Source of the DNA: Sepiola atlantica
Lineage: Eukaryota; Mollusca; Cephalopoda; Sepiida; Sepiolidae
DNA length: 64,000 nt
Reading direction: 5' to 3'
Assembly (NCBI GenBank): GCA_963556195.1
Contig: OY744544.1
Coordinates: 47,573,484-47,637,483 of the forward strand
Shown: positions 1-12,390 of the stretch, piece after piece
Numbering within the stretch: position 1 is the stretch's first letter
Layout of the letters: every line of letters begins with the position of its first letter
Notes under the pieces: model-generated
What the model saw: only the letters and a program-made list of their open reading frames with translations
Databases searched by the model: none
Told to the model about the DNA's origin: nothing
Position numbers and translations under genes: made by a program

Positions 1-2287
1 TACCCACAATATCGACGACTATCTCCTTTAGCTGGAGGTTTTGAGATGACAGTTACCCTACCTGGCAACATAACAGTTCCTGTAGACAACCGATGCGTTG
101 TACCACATAATAAACTGCTTTGTAAGATTTTTAATGCACATATCAATGTTGAATATTGCAACAGCGTGAAATCAATAAAATACATTTGTAAATATGTAAA
201 TAAAGGTAGTGATCAAGATACCTTCACAATTGAAAGTAATGCTCATGATGAAGTTAAGAGATACGATACGGGACGTTACATATCAACAAATGAAACCATT
301 TGGAGAATACTTAACGTTCACATACATGTATATCATCCCCCAGTTATTCACCTATCAGTTCATCTAGAAAATGGACAGCGGATATACTTTACTGAAAGTA
401 CTGCGGCAGATAGAGTTGCAAATCCACCTTCAACCACTCTAACAGCTTTCTTCAAATTGTGTCAAACAGATTTTTTGGCATGTACACTTTTGTACTCAGA
501 AGTTCAACTTTATTATACCTGGGACACAAAAACTAAGGTATTCAAGCAACGATTACAGGGTAAGCCAGTTCCAGGCTATCCGTGCGTTAATAAAACAGAA
601 GTTTTGGGCAGGGTATGCACCGTGCATCCAAATCAATTTCACTGCTTCTGTTTGAGACTGCTTCTACACAATGTTAGAGGTACACAGAGCTCTAATGACC
701 TAAAAACCATCAATGGTCAAGTTATGACTACATTCAGGGATGCATGTAGTGCACCGGGACTACTTGAAGATGATAACCACTGGGATGCTACACTACAGGA
801 AGCATCTATATCTGATTCTGCAAACAATTTGAGACATTTGTTTGCGATCATGTGCAGTGTCTCATCCAAATCGACTTTGGGATGCACACAAAGAAGCTTT
901 TACGGAAGATTTCCTTCTTAGGAAACGCAATCAACAGCCTCAAGTTGATATAACACTTTCGGACGACATCTTCAATATGGCTTTAGTACATATAGAAGCT
1001 ATGACTTATAGGATGAATGGTAAAACACTGACAAAATTGGGTCTTACCTCACCTAATCGATCTAATACACATCCGGTCATTACTGCATGGACGCGTGAAA
1101 TTAGTTATCAAACTCATGAGCAAGCATCAATTGTTCGAGATGATATCGCACAACTAAATAATGAGCAAATTCATATTGCAACCACTCTTCTTCCTGGTGG
1201 TAGGAAAGCTCACTCCACATTTAAGTTGCCATTATCCTTAACAAAAGATGCTGATCCAATTTGTCAAATAGAAAGAGGATCAGATCCAGCTAAAGTTTTA
1301 CAGAATTGTTCCTTGATCGTATGGGATGAATGTACAATGGCACATAAACAAGCGTTCGAGGCTCTAGATAAAACATTGCGGCATAACACTTTTATTATCA
1401 GGTGACTTCCGACAAACGCTTCCTATTGTTCCATGTGGAAGTCCCGCTGACGAGCTTAATGCTTGCATTAAATTGTCATATTTGTGGAAGTACATTAAGA
1501 CTGTAACGTTATGTACAAACATGCGTGTACATCTCAATAGTGACCCAATGGCTGGTGAGTTTGACTCCCTACTCCTAAAAATAGGTGATGGCAAGCTTGC
1601 AACAACCAACAATGGCACGATTGTTATTACTCCAGGTATTGGCTCAATTGTTTCATCACTCACATAACTTAGTAGCAAAGTTTATCCAAATATAGCCGAA
1701 AACTATGTGCATCCTGAATGGCTAACGTAGAGAGCAATTCTAGCTACTAAATATGACATGGTAATGTCATCAATCAACAACTGCTTGATGAAATTCCAGG
1801 TGATGAACAAACTTTCACTTCTGTGGATTCTTCTCTCGATGACGACCAGGCTGTACAATACCCTACAGAATTTGTAAATTCATTAGAATTGCTTGGTATG
1901 CCAACACACAAATTAAAGCTGAACGCTGGATGCCCAATTATGTTACTCCGGAATCTTGATGTTCCAAGGCTATGTAATGGAACGAGACTGTGTGTTAAAC
2001 GCATGAAACCTTATGTGATAGAAGCTGTAATACTAACTGGTGTGGCAAGGAGCAAACTGACATTCCTTCCCAGAATACCCATTATTCCGTCGGATTCTGC
2101 AATAGAATTTAAAAGGCTTCAGCTCCCAGTTAAATTGTGTTTTGCCATGACAATTAACAAGTCCCAAGGACAATCATTGGCAGTGGTTGGTCTAAACTGG
2201 ACTTCACCTTTCTTTAGCCATGGGCAGTTTTATGTAGGATGTTCAAGGGTAGGCTCCTATTTTAATTACTTAAATTACTTCCAGTGA
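1..2287 (+). pseudogene. Helitron Rep/PIF1-like helicase, 5'-truncated by the window and broken
   Basis: Plus-strand remains of the Helitron rolling-circle replicase/helicase. The first open stretch (46-921) has the conserved core around FNAHINVEYC and then KYICKYVNKG, where the paired tyrosines of the Rep domain lie; the upstream HUH part is outside the window. The frame shifts near 842-921 into 842-1405, which reaches the helicase with GGRKAHSTFKLPL and the Walker B-like LIVWDECTMAH. Further frame breaks lead to GDFRQTLPIV-type sequence near 1400-1430, and then to 1823-2287 with the motif V/VI region (AMTINKSQGQS, FYVGCSRV). The Walker A segment that normally precedes ATLLPGGR is absent: LNNEQIHIA runs directly into TTLLPGGR, implying an internal deletion. 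With at least three frame breaks and no ATP-binding loop it cannot make an active enzyme. The family assignment is secure from motif order. Confidence 0.88.
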
Positions 2288-2348
2288 AATGATTTATTTT
2301 CTGAATCTATTTATTTAACTTAAAAATTAAAATCAGGCTGTTATATTT

Positions 2349-2381
2349 CCCCGGGCAACGCCGGGACACGAGTCCTGCTAG
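2349..2381 (+). other. Helitron 3' terminus (hairpin + CTAG)
   Basis: A GC stem-loop (CCCGG GCAACG CCGGG, 2350-2365) is followed after 12 nt by CTAG at 2378-2381 and then a T. This is the usual Helitron right end (hairpin, CTRR, host T). It lies about 60 bp after the last helicase motif, so it closes the element at 1-2381. The loop and 3' arm GCAACGCCGGG recur at the ends of the two large Helitrons at 49735 and 62915. Confidence 0.85.
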
Positions 2382-2494
2382 TATAAAATAAACTAAAGTA
2401 GATTGATTTAGCAAATTCAAAACTATCTAAGAAATTCAGTAGTAAATGCATAAACGTATATATATATATATATCACATATATAGTGTAATAAAA

Positions 2495-2498
<4 letters not shown>

Positions 2499-2574
<76 letters not shown>
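2499..2574. repeat. (TA)n microsatellite
   Basis: Nearly pure TA dinucleotide run of about 75 bp, preceded by shorter TA tracts from 2458. Confidence 0.95.
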
Positions 2575-2577
<3 letters not shown>

Positions 2578-3321
2578 ATTTGTAAATATTTTAAAATGAA
2601 ACTAAATATGAATAATAATATAAATGCATAAAATATAAATAACTAAATAAGTAGTATAATGGATTCGTCCGAACTCTATAAAATACAAGAATATTTGTAA
2701 ATAACGAATACATTTTTCTTGAACACAGACTGACAACACAGGTAAGGAGAACATCTATGAATAATAGAGATGATGTAGAGATGATGTCTGTCTGTCTGCC
2801 TGTCTGAAGCTGAACCTATATCTTCATCACTCTCTTTTTATATATACATATCAACTCCTCTATATACCCATCCCAAAACTTCCCCAAACATCACGCGTCT
2901 TTCAAATTTATATAATTAATTTGTTTTAAAGTTTTTAATGAATTAATATTCGCAAATATACACTCATGATTGTGTTTTTCAGATTTCCAGATGTATTTAA
3001 AAAACTTTCTTCGATAATAATAATCTTAATAAAATTATGAATAGAATTATATAAAGAAATTGTTTTGTAATCTATATAATTGAGTTACGTAATTAAATTA
3101 GATTGCAATGGAATATAATGGAATAACCGCCGTCCAATCCTACATTTGGTTACCCGCCTTCTGATTATTAAGTATAACGTTCTTTTTCGAACGCACGGAA
3201 AGTTCTATTTCAAGAAAGAAATAGATAGAGAGACAGAGATATGGACACAAGACAGGTGTACGTTATTTGATTAATAACATGTAAACAACACATTCTCTGG
3301 GATTTATCGTACGAGTCACTC

Positions 3322-3354
3322 AAAAATCGAAGTAAATATATTACTTCGATTTTT
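3322..3354. repeat. Short perfect inverted repeat
   Basis: Arms AAAAATCGAAGTAA and its exact complement enclose a 5-nt loop (ATATA) and run into a T tract. It could be the edge of a small DNA transposon or a chance foldback; nothing nearby explains it. Confidence 0.7.
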
Positions 3355-3748
3355 TTTATTAAAATGTCTTGTTTTTTTTTAATCATATTAGAAATTTATT
3401 GAATCAAATTGCTTAATTTAAAGAGTAATTGATTTAAAAATTTTACAAAAAATAAAACCCATTTTACTGAGCAATTAAATTACTGAATTTAGAATCGTGT
3501 TCACTGTATTTTATTTTTTAATTGTTGATTTTATTTTAGGTACACCTATTTTTTCGATTTTAAAATATTATTATCTTTTTACGACTATACGTGAGTTTAG
3601 GATTTTTTTTTACATTTTACGCCGTAAAGGGTAAATTTTGTTTAAAAAATATATTTTATTTTTTCGTGTTTTATTTATTAAAATAAAGGATGGGGTGATT
3701 TTCCTTTTTTTGTAAAAAAACAAACACATTTTACTGAGCAATTAAATG

Positions 3749-3802
3749 AAACAACTAGTAAAACTATGCGACCGATGGGAGCATATTTTTACTAGTTTGT
3801 TT
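3749..3802. repeat. Imperfect inverted repeat
   Basis: AAACAACTAGTAAAA faces TTTTACTAGTTTGTTT across a loop of about 20 nt, with one unpaired base. Its role is unknown. Confidence 0.6.
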
Positions 3803-4140
3803 AATAACAAAATAGGCTAGCAAAAAATTAATCTAGTGCAAAAAACTAGATCTCATATCCGGAAAGGTTTTGCTTGTTTTTTAAGGAAGTAGTGTCTGAT
3901 CAACACTGCTGGAAAGTCATGAGATAAAATACTATTTTGTTTTTAAATTCTTGAAATAGTTTTTCATGGTAAACAACTGATGATCACTAAAATAATATTA
4001 AGACTAGCGTAAATTCTTGGAAAACAAACAAATGTAGTGATTGCAAAAGATTAATTGAATTACAAGCAAAGTAGTTTTCCAACAGAGGACTTGGGACTAA
4101 AACTGTTTTTTCATATCGTTTTAATGGTAAAAAACTTCTA

Positions 4141-4144
<4 letters not shown>

Positions 4145-4202
<58 letters not shown>
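4145..4202. repeat. (TA)n microsatellite
   Basis: Uninterrupted TA dinucleotides. Confidence 0.95.
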
Positions 4203-4203
<1 letters not shown>

Positions 4204-4357
4204 TTACATTATGCTTTTTATGGAAACATTTTCTTTGAGGATAAGTGAAAACCATTATTTCAGTCACGTGAGTGCTCTACTCATAGGGGTGCGTATATAA
4301 ATATAGCTATCAACACACATATACATTCACATGAACTTCGTCAGGCCAGGTTGTTTT

Positions 4358-4567
4358 TTAGGGAAGTAGTTTTAGGAATTTTTTAAAAAGCGTTTTCCTT
4401 TGGTAATTGTTTTTAAGGGCTGTTTTATTATCAGCTAAAATAAGAGTATCATGGACATAGCGTACATAAATATAAGGTTTTATGATGTTATAAAATATTT
4501 TCTTTTCTAGGTTTGACATATATAATTCGCTAATGATATCGCTTTTTTTCGTTTGAAGATACATTAG
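4358..4567 (-). pseudogene. Reverse-transcriptase fragment (possibly Penelope-like)
   Basis: A 68-codon minus-strand open stretch contains ELYMSNLEKKIF and then YVRYVHDTLILADN. This resembles the helix and catalytic YVDD strand of a reverse transcriptase, with the spacing seen in Penelope-like and some LINE enzymes. The second position of the catalytic pair reads H instead of D (YVHD), and no flanking RT motifs are recognisable in any frame. I read it as a short dead scrap. The family assignment is tentative, and it could also come from another non-LTR lineage. Confidence 0.4.
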
Positions 4568-5699
4568 TAAATAAGCTTTCTACATAAAAAAGCAACGATT
4601 GTATTGTCCGGTTGTCTGGTTTGTAGGATGTGTAATAGTTCTTGTGCGGACCTAACGATATATTTACTGGTTATAATACGAGTTGATATGTACATTTATT
4701 TATTTTTGTTAATCAATATATGGGATTAGTAATTTGGGTTCTCATTTAATAACATTGTAAAATCCTCTATTTACGTACACTTTGTCGATGATACTCTTAT
4801 TTAAGCTGATAATAATAATAACGCAGGGTTTAAATTAGATAATTATATCTCTTGATTATCCAATGCTAATCGAAGAAAGCTATCCAAAGAAAATTTTGTT
4901 TTCTATCTACATCCATAGAAATCGCTAATGTACGGGTTTTTTTTACCAAAGGTATCGATCATCCATATATAGACAGTATAATTGACCTTACTTTATATAT
5001 TATATATCTAAATATAGGTATCCATAATTTAAGCGAAATGCAATAATTCAATGAACATAAATCTAATCTCATCCAGCAATGTCTATTTAATAGGTTTTCC
5101 AAAGGAAGAATGCAGCTTCGACTCAATTAGATTCTACAACGATTCGTTATGGTAAATTGTATGAATTAATGAATATGGCGGCATTTCCTTTGGATGTCTT
5201 TCCTTCGCCGCGTGTTCGTTTTTCTCTTTGAATTCCTTCAACGTTTTCGCCATTTGTTTCACCGTACGCGACTTCTTTTTAATTGACTTTCTTGCATGGC
5301 TCTGACATCTTCATCCAATCAATTTCATCCTTCTTTCCTTCCCGGTTTCACGGGAAAATATCTCCATCGATCGTTATCGACTTCCTCACCGATTCCGCTT
5401 TTCCTGATTATCCATGGTTCAGTAATCCTTTCACGCAACCCACATGATCATGTCTTCGAAACCGGACGAGAGGAGATGGCACTTTTATTACATCTCCTTT
5501 TATTACTATTGTTTGATACCATCATCCCCTTTAGCATCAATGTCATGTTTTCTAAAAACCTATCAAAGACTTATGATTATTCCTTTTTGCCAACTGGTGT
5601 TTTATCACAAGTGAGTTTACACTACAGAATAGAAAGTCAAGTGGAACAAATGGGCCTTTACGTAGTTTTATTATTTCTATTTTTACTCCATCGCCCTGT
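4568..5699. other. AT-rich stretch, no gene recognised
   Basis: There is no supported coding sequence. From about 5180 base composition shifts toward pyrimidines and leads into the tract that follows. Confidence 0.55.
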
Positions 5700-6200
5700 T
5701 TGGGGAATTAACAACTTTTTTGCTTTTTCGTTTGGCTGTTTCTCCCTTTTACTCAATGTTCTCTTACTCCACCCTCCTTTCTTCTGTTCTGTATTCCTTC
5801 CTTCCTTTCATCTTCTCCCCATCTTCATCACTTCCTTTATTTCTGCCCCCATTCTTCATTCGTATTTTCTTTTATTTTCCTTCTTTCTTTATTCTTTATC
5901 CCTTCCATCTGTTTGCATTCGTTCCTTCTTTTTGACATCCTTACCCTCTTTTTTATTGCTTCAATCATTCATTTCTTCCTATTTTCTATTCCTGATTCCT
6001 TTTTTTCTTCCTTATTTCTGTTTTGTTTTTCGTTCCGTCTTTCTTTCTTTCTTTCTTTCTTTATTACTTCTTTCCTTTCCATTCTTACTTTCTTTTTTTG
6101 TCCTTTCTTTTCCCGCCTTTCCTTTATTATTTTGTTTCTTACTGCCTTCAGCTTAACATTTCCTTCCTTTCCCCCTTCCTTGTTTCAATCTATATTCATT
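5700..6200. repeat. Polypyrimidine (CT-rich) low-complexity tract
   Basis: About 500 bp dominated by C and T on the plus strand (TTCC, TTCT, TTTC runs, including TTCTTTCTTTC near 6045). The bias removes stop codons and leaves long open frames rich in F, L, S and P in more than one frame, so those frames are compositional artefacts. Confidence 0.85.
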
Positions 6201-8234
6201 TTCAATATTTTCTTTCATTTTGAAATGTGAATTACTTAATTCATCATGTAATACTCTATTGATAAATTTACAACATTCTCATAGTGGAATACAACGATTA
6301 ATATATTCAAACATCAACTAACTCAAATGGGATTCAATATTGCCAGGGCAAAGTTTGAATAACTCCTCTCACAAAAAGTAAACCAAATATTAACTATGTA
6401 ATAAATACATTTGTGCTTGTTTTGCTACAACTACTATCACGCTATTCCTTATTACCGATTGTTATAAATGACAATAGAAGAAAAATAGAACTAATTTGAT
6501 GAAAATTATATTTCACATTACCACATTACTTCAATTCTTCTCCTTCGATAATATAATTGTCTTTTATCAAAAATGTTATTGTTTTGTACATGTTTGTTGT
6601 TGTTATACTGACGATATCATAGTTCTAAATAATGCTGTTGTTGATATCAAGTATTTTATAACTTTAGTAAACCATCTTAATTTAAAATATAACTTAACAT
6701 TCGTTTCTATGTAAGATTACTCGTAGGATGTAACTCAATTTGCCACGCGGAATCTAGTAATTCATGGAAAATAAAAATGTGTCGATTTCAATAAGTTTTA
6801 TCTGTCACATAACCTTAATTATCACCGTGTGTTCGTCACTTTATGTGTTTGGGCATTGTTAGACATAAACACGAATGCAAACGCCCCCCTCGTGAGGAGA
6901 CAAATAAATAGTTACATAAAAACGAATACCAAAACCCATAAACTGTCGACCGAACTTTTATGTTCTTATTCATTTAAGAGAGTTGCTGCCTATTCGAATC
7001 TCCATGAGAAATATGTCCGTTGAACGGTTGATTGATCGGTCAATCTGTCATGCTTCAGTTTGACATAGAAAACTTTCTATCGAACCAACGCGCAGATTGA
7101 ATGAACGCATTCTCGTGACTAAAAGCAGATCTTTCTAATTTCCCCTCATCTCTCTTCATCTCTCTTCATCTCTCTTCATCTCTCTCTTTCTCACACTTGA
7201 TATACTGCATTTTCATACCCTCGCATGTTGAATCTATTCGAGTGCTGCATTCACTTCGTCAACTTAAAACGTGTATCGTTATCTCACTTTTCAGCATCCA
7301 CTGGAGTTTATTATAAAAACATGGGTTTTAATGAAGGAATTGGAAGTCAACTGAATTAATTGAAGCCCCAGTTGGCATAATTCCTGCTGGCCAATTCTAA
7401 CCATCATAATTCTCATGATCTGCTAATTGTTTATGTCGTGCTGGTCATTGCCGACCACTCAGTCTAACATCATCTGCTGTTCGATTCCTTTCACTCAATT
7501 GTTAGATTCATCAGAATGGAATAGCAATCCTATTAATATACAGCCTGACGAAAAAGTAAGCGACTTAATGTTCATAAAATATGCAACAAAATGTTTCTTT
7601 TCTATTTGAAAATCATGCATTTGATGGAAAAATAGAAAATCCCTTAAATTAACTTCGTTCATAAAACATAGTCCTCACAATAAATTGTTTTTCTTTAATG
7701 ATAAATCACCTTTTCACAATCATGTATGACGTAAACATATATATCATAGCGATGATGATAACATATATATAGCGATGACGTCATGTATATATAATAGTGA
7801 TGTTGCACGTAGGCATGTTATATACTAACTGGTTACATTATACACTGCGGCCAGCTATAATAACTTTTTTTTTTAATAAAAATAGGTATTTCTCAATTTT
7901 CCATGACTCAATTTGGGATTTTTTTCACAGCTAATCAGTCTGTTATAAAAGTGTTCCTAAAAATAATCAAAAACTGAAAGTTTACCGACCAATGGGAATA
8001 GCCTTTCAATTAAAACAACCTAAATAAACGTTTATTAGTGAAAATAAGGAATGAATAAATAAAATAAAAATTAATGACGGTTATATTTAACAATTAATTT
8101 ATATAATTAAATATATAATAATATATAGTTCAATACATATAATGAGCAAATACCTTATTTACCCACATAACCACCATGGACCTTTATAACTTCGAAATGT
8201 ATTGTATTGACTGAGAATCAATTAATTTTCTAAT
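6201..8234. other. AT-rich intergenic stretch, no gene recognised
   Basis: No protein or RNA gene is recognisable. It includes a four-fold TTCATCTCTC repeat at 7146-7190 and TA-rich GATGA-type repetition around 7735-7800. The part from about 7850 onward may be the flank of the degraded Tc1/mariner element next to it. Confidence 0.5.
7146..7190. repeat. 10-bp TTCATCTCTC tandem repeat
   Basis: About four consecutive copies of a decanucleotide in CT-rich sequence. Confidence 0.85.
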
Positions 8235-8960
8235 AGTGGCTGGTAACACTGCCCTTACTGCAGTATTAGTGACTTCCCATAGATCCATCATAAACGAAAA
8301 TTAACGTCTATTGGCATAAATATCTCGTTTGATGATAGACTAAAAGTTTTCTATTGGGGTTTAAATCTGAAGAAGTGGGAGGTCAGATCATCACTTTGTA
8401 ACTTTGATGCCTAAAGATGCTAAGAATGATTGAGTTGCATAGGCAGAATGAGAAGCAGCATTGGCGTACATAAAAAACAAAGTTCCTTAGTAGAGCAAGA
8501 TTCATAGCATCTAGCCAAAGTACCAGAGGTTCTCTCAAGAGATTGCATATACAGCAGACGTACTCTTATAGGACCAATACGTCTATCTTCAATGATACCT
8601 GACCATATAATGTCTACTCCACCCTTTTGTTGTTGTCTCAAACGATGGGGTACCTCACCTCCGGAATAACCCCTATCTTTTTGCCTAGCGATAAGGTCCA
8701 TCAAGATGTGCTCGGGTTTCATCAGTGAAAAGAACCTTACTCATATCAACCTCTATATATTTATTTGTCCATTCCATTCTCAACATTTTGTGCTTTGTAA
8801 GTGGAACTTTCAGAGAAGCCATTGTTTGAAAAATTGCATTTCTTGTTGATTTTGGTACGTCAGGATATATTTTCCTTATTTTCTAGGTTTTCTACGGAGA
8901 TGGCGACCAATATTCCTCAACTCTTAGGTAGTGACAGTCTTGTATATTCCAGCATCTGAT
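8235..8960 (-). pseudogene. Tc1/mariner-type transposase, degenerate
   Basis: Minus-strand remnant of a cut-and-paste DDE transposase. The open piece at 8420-8722 reads GYSGGEVPHRLRQQQKGGV and then IIWSGIIEDRRIGPIRV, the region after the first catalytic aspartate in Tc1/mariner proteins. Further along in broken frames are NAASHSAYATQSFLASLGI (the region of the second aspartate, whose usual D is missing) and a DLNPIENFWSIIKRDIYA-like block, the normal neighbourhood of the final acidic residue; the last two need frame changes and cross stops. I did not find convincing terminal inverted repeats. The upstream end runs into the LTR retrotransposon that starts at 8997, so that element may have landed in or beside this one. 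Confidence 0.75.
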
Positions 8961-8996
8961 CGAAATATTGAAGATTTTATTCGCATGTATATATAT

Positions 8997-9213
8997 TGTT
9001 GTGAAGTAGTATAACAGTAAAAAGAAGTCACGTCGAGGTTGGGTTAAGATAACAAGTGTATTAACATAAAAGGTACAAGGTAAGGGAACTGACTGGCACT
9101 TGGCTAGACAGTTACAAGACTGTCCTTTTTCTCTCTCTGGTGATTCTGGTGACTCGCACTATTTATAGTTAAAACCGGTGTAGTTTCTCTTCTGTTAGAA
9201 CGGCCGGTGTACA
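8997..9213 (-). repeat. 3' LTR of the gypsy element
   Basis: On the plus strand it runs TGTTGTGAAG to GGTGTACA, so it is TG...CA bounded. It is followed at 9214-9221 by ACCCCCTTT, which on the element strand is a purine tract (AAAGGGGGT) suited as polypurine primer. It matches 14151-14328 over most of its length. Confidence 0.82.
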
Positions 9214-9274
9214 ACCCCCTTTGAAAATATCCCATCTAGGGATTAATAACGTTTTTGTTTGGGAATCACCATCA

Positions 9275-10510
9275 TCAACTCAGTCGATTTCCGTTTTCTT
9301 TTTGATCTCCTAATCTCAGGAGCAGTCTCTGGTATGGGACCTGAAAAGTATCAAACACTGTGTCCATGATATCCTCCTCGGGCGATCTGGTCACCTCACT
9401 GTTCGAGTATCTTTTCCGGATTTGGTTAATGTGACGTTTTTGCACGAAATCTGGTCCCTTAATCATATAGACCATGTTGCCTATTTGTTTATCCACAGTG
9501 CCGGACTCCCAGAATGTCCTATTGTTTCTGTAAATCTTATAAAAAACTTTTTCACCAACTTTATACCTTTTTATGGTTATCGTTTCTTTTAGGTTTGCCC
9601 TATCCTGGTTTGGTAACAACTTGTGGAAAATTGATCTAACATTGCGTCCGAACATGACCTCAGCAGGTGTCTTCGACGTTTCGATGTTTGCATTCGGAGT
9701 GACTCTGTAAACTTGCAGAAACTGTTGGATTGACTTATCCGTCGGTGATTCACTAGCTTTTATCAGAGCTCTCTTGAATGTGTCAACGAATCTCTGCCCG
9801 TCCATTGCTTCTTGGATGGTATGTATAAGATGATCCTCGCAAAGGTGTTTAAATTCAGTAGACGTGAATTGAGTACCATTGTCGATGGCAATGCAGTCTA
9901 CTACTCCAAACCTAGCGAATAGTTCGTATAGGAAGTTGATAGCTGCCTCGGATGTGGGGTTCTTGCATTTTAGTACTTCCCGCCACTTAGCTAGGCTGTC
10001 TACAACAATGAGATAGTAGAACCCATCCAGTGGTCCCACAAAGTCTAAGTGAATTCTAGACCAATGTCGATCCGGTTTAGTCCACGATCCGAATTGAGTC
10101 GGAGGAGCTTTCATAGCTAAGGCGCATCCTCTACACTCCCTGACTTTTTCTTCGATATCCTTATCCATGTTTGTCCCGTAAACGAAAGAGCGCATAAGGC
10201 TTTTCATTCTCGATATGCCTGGATGTCCTACATGGAATTCCTTGAGCACTCTTTTCTGTAATGTCATAGGAATTACAACCCTGTCGCTATATAACAGGAC
10301 GTTGTCGCAAATTGGATAAATTCCCTCATCTAGTTGGTTATTGTTGATTTTTTCTTTCGTGCTTATGATAAATTCGTCCACCTCTGCCTTACTCTTAATC
10401 TCATCAAGCGTTACTGGAAGTTCTCTTATTGTGTCACATAACCTACTTTTTACTTCAGCTTCCGCTTGAATGGCTGCTATCACCATATCCTCCAATGGTA
10501 CATACTCCAT
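9275..10510 (-). pseudogene. Integrase of the gypsy element
   Basis: An open stretch of 411 codons. It shows an H2C2-type zinc region (HVGHPG, then CRGCA), the core strand IHLDFVGPLDG with the first catalytic D, IDNGTQFTS with the second D, and a C-terminal region ending near FVQKRHINQIRKRY typical of this group. The third catalytic residue appears lost: the usual NGQAERFV block reads DGQRFVDTF, which removes the glutamate. The protein would otherwise integrate cDNA in the nucleus; without the DDE glutamate it should be inactive. It sits next to the 3' LTR as expected. Confidence 0.85.
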
Positions 10511-11101
10511 TTGAAAATTGTAGTTCAGAAGAATGGTACCCCATCTTTGGAGTCTATTCGCAGTTGTGTTGTGGTAGTCCCTTTTTCGATCAGAAAATCG
10601 TTAATAAGGGTGTGTGGTCTGTTTGTAACAGAAATTGTCTACCGTGCAGGAAACGATGAAATTTCTTTACCGCGAATATAATGCTTAGAGCCTCTTTCTC
10701 AATTAGAGAGTATTTTTTTCGGCTGGTAGAAGTGTCCGGGATGCATGGGCTATGGGTTTTAATTTTCTATCATCCATTTTGTGCAATATGCATGCTCCTA
10801 TGCCATAGTTGCTGGCATCGCTTGCAACTACAATATCACGATTGGGATTATAATGTACCAGAAACAAGTCAGACGTTAAGATATCTTTAATTTTCTGAAA
10901 CGCTTCTTCGCACTCTTGCGTCCAGACCCATTTTTGGTCCTTTCTTAACAGTTCATTTAAGGCTAAACTTAGTTTATGCATGTTTGGTACGAACACATTG
11001 TAGTAATTCGCCAACCCTAAAAAGCTTTGTAGAAACGCAATATTTTCTGGAGCAGGTATGTTCCTTATCGCCATTGCCCTATCTGGGTCTGGTCTTCTTC
11101 C
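10511..11101 (-). pseudogene. RNase H region of gypsy pol
   Basis: The best open part is 10703-11074: FLQSFLGLANYYNVFVPN (RT connection), then VVASDASNYGIGACI, the RNase H strand with its first aspartate, then HASRTLLPAEKN. The frame is interrupted on both sides, toward the integrase and toward the RT palm, so pol is not continuous here. Confidence 0.8.
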
Positions 11102-11991
11102 TTATTCATCTATGATTTGCTCTAAGTATTTTATTTTTTCCATGAAAAAAGTACATTTCTCATATTTGAGTTTAAACCCATAATCCTGGATTTTTTTGAA
11201 TACTTGGTTTACATGAGTCTTGTGTTGTTCTTTGCTAACGCTGTTCATTAACACATCGTCCAGGTACCCTACTGCGAAATCCATCCCATTTAATATCATG
11301 TCAATAATTTGTTGAAAATCGCAGGGGCGATCTTGACCCCAAAAGGAAGTCGGTTACATTTGTATAATCCCTTATGGGTATTGATGCATAGCAGTTTTGA
11401 ACACTCCTCATCGACAGGGATTTAAAGATAAGCGTCGCTGAGGTCGATTTTAGAAAAATATTTTCCTCCACTCAGTTTCGTAAATATTTATTCAGGGCTC
11501 GGAAGAGCGTAATGGTGATCTTTTAATGCCTTGTTCAAACCTGTGGAGAAGTCGGCACAAACCCGAATCTCCTTGTTCTTTTTCTTAAAATAAACTGTAG
11601 GTGAAGCCCACTCACTGTGATCAATTTTTGAAATGACAGCCATGTTCTCGAGTCTTTCTAATTCACCGTCTATTTGTTCTATAGCGGCGTATGGAACATT
11701 TCTATTCTTTCTGAACACAGGCAGTTTATTTGTTTTGACTTCAAACTTTGCTACCGCTTTCGTACACCTTCCAAGACCGCATGAAAATACGTCTGGAAAA
11801 TTCTCTTTTAATTCCCTCTTGAGTTTTTCTGCCTCCACATTCGAATCCTCAACCTTTTGGCAAAAGGAGCTTAAAGGCAGATCCCATAGTCTAAACTTTT
11901 CAATTAGATCAGTTCCAAAAAGGTTATTCGATTTTCGCATAACAAAAATGTTGGCTTTTTCGGTCTTATTCTGGAAAGAAATACTCGTCAA
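11102..11991 (-). pseudogene. Reverse transcriptase of gypsy pol
   Basis: Two open blocks in different frames. 11488-11991 has the N-terminal RT region (KLPVFRKNRNVPYAAIEQID, then SEWASPTVYFKKKNKEIRVC). 11102-11299 has the palm motif VGYLDDVLMNS, where the YLDD catalytic pair is intact, and the following KCTFF block. The stretch between them (11300-11487) carries the intervening motifs in shifted frames. It is recognisable as Ty3/gypsy RT but cannot be translated as one chain. Confidence 0.82.
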
Positions 11992-12132
11992 TAATTCCCC
12001 TTCGAAGGTTATTTTTTCACCACTGACGCTTCTCGCCGTTTTTTTGTGATTTGACTATAGTGGGTCTCCCAAGCTTCTTCCATGTCTGTACATTAATGAT
12101 GCAAATGTCAGACCCACTAACAAGCTGTAGTC
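11992..12132 (-). pseudogene. Retropepsin-like protease remnant
   Basis: In minus-strand frame just after the nucleocapsid part I read LQLVSGSDICIINVQTWKKL. Retropepsins normally have D-T/S-G at this point, so the catalytic aspartate is replaced (V-S-G). A stop follows within about 35 codons. Confidence 0.6.
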
Positions 12133-12390
12133 TTACTTTTTTAAAAGCATTTTGACCTGTACATATTTCCGGATACTTTGTTCGTCAGGTTCAATTTTTG
12201 TCAGTTTAATGGCTGTCTTTCTACCAGATTTTTTCCTACAACGTGATGCCTTATGTCCTTTCTGGTGGCAGTTGTCACATTGTTTGAATATGTAGGGACA
12301 CTCAATGTACCAATAGTTATCTCCACACCTCCAACAGGGTCCAGGTGGATCTTTTCCATGTTTTTTTCTCTGGTTATTCATTGAAGTCAA
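12133..12390 (-). pseudogene. Gag nucleocapsid with two zinc knuckles
   Basis: An 85-codon minus-strand piece has CWRCGDNYWYIECP and then CDNCHQKGHKASRC. The second is a clean CX2CX4HX4C knuckle. The first is irregular: Y stands where the H is expected. The knuckles bind element RNA in Gag particles. It overlaps the preceding Gag piece by four bases in another frame. Confidence 0.8.

Larger units (their letters stand above)
2575..4144. other. AT-rich stretch without a recognisable gene
   Basis: I see no coding region here. It holds two foldbacks (3322-3354 and 3749-3802), a short direct repeat around CATTTTACTGAGCAATTAAA at about 3460 and 3727, a GTCTGTCTGCCTGTCTG patch near 2787, and many A/T homopolymers. 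It may include unclassified non-autonomous repeats. Confidence 0.6.

Noticed and set aside
5296..6156. 286-codon open frame on the plus strand
   Set aside because: It runs through CT-rich low-complexity sequence, with other open frames overlapping; F/L/S/P-rich composition and no motif. I treat it as compositional.
6496..7023. Open frames of 60-72 codons in AT-rich sequence
   Set aside because: No motif, no repeat relation, length expected by chance.
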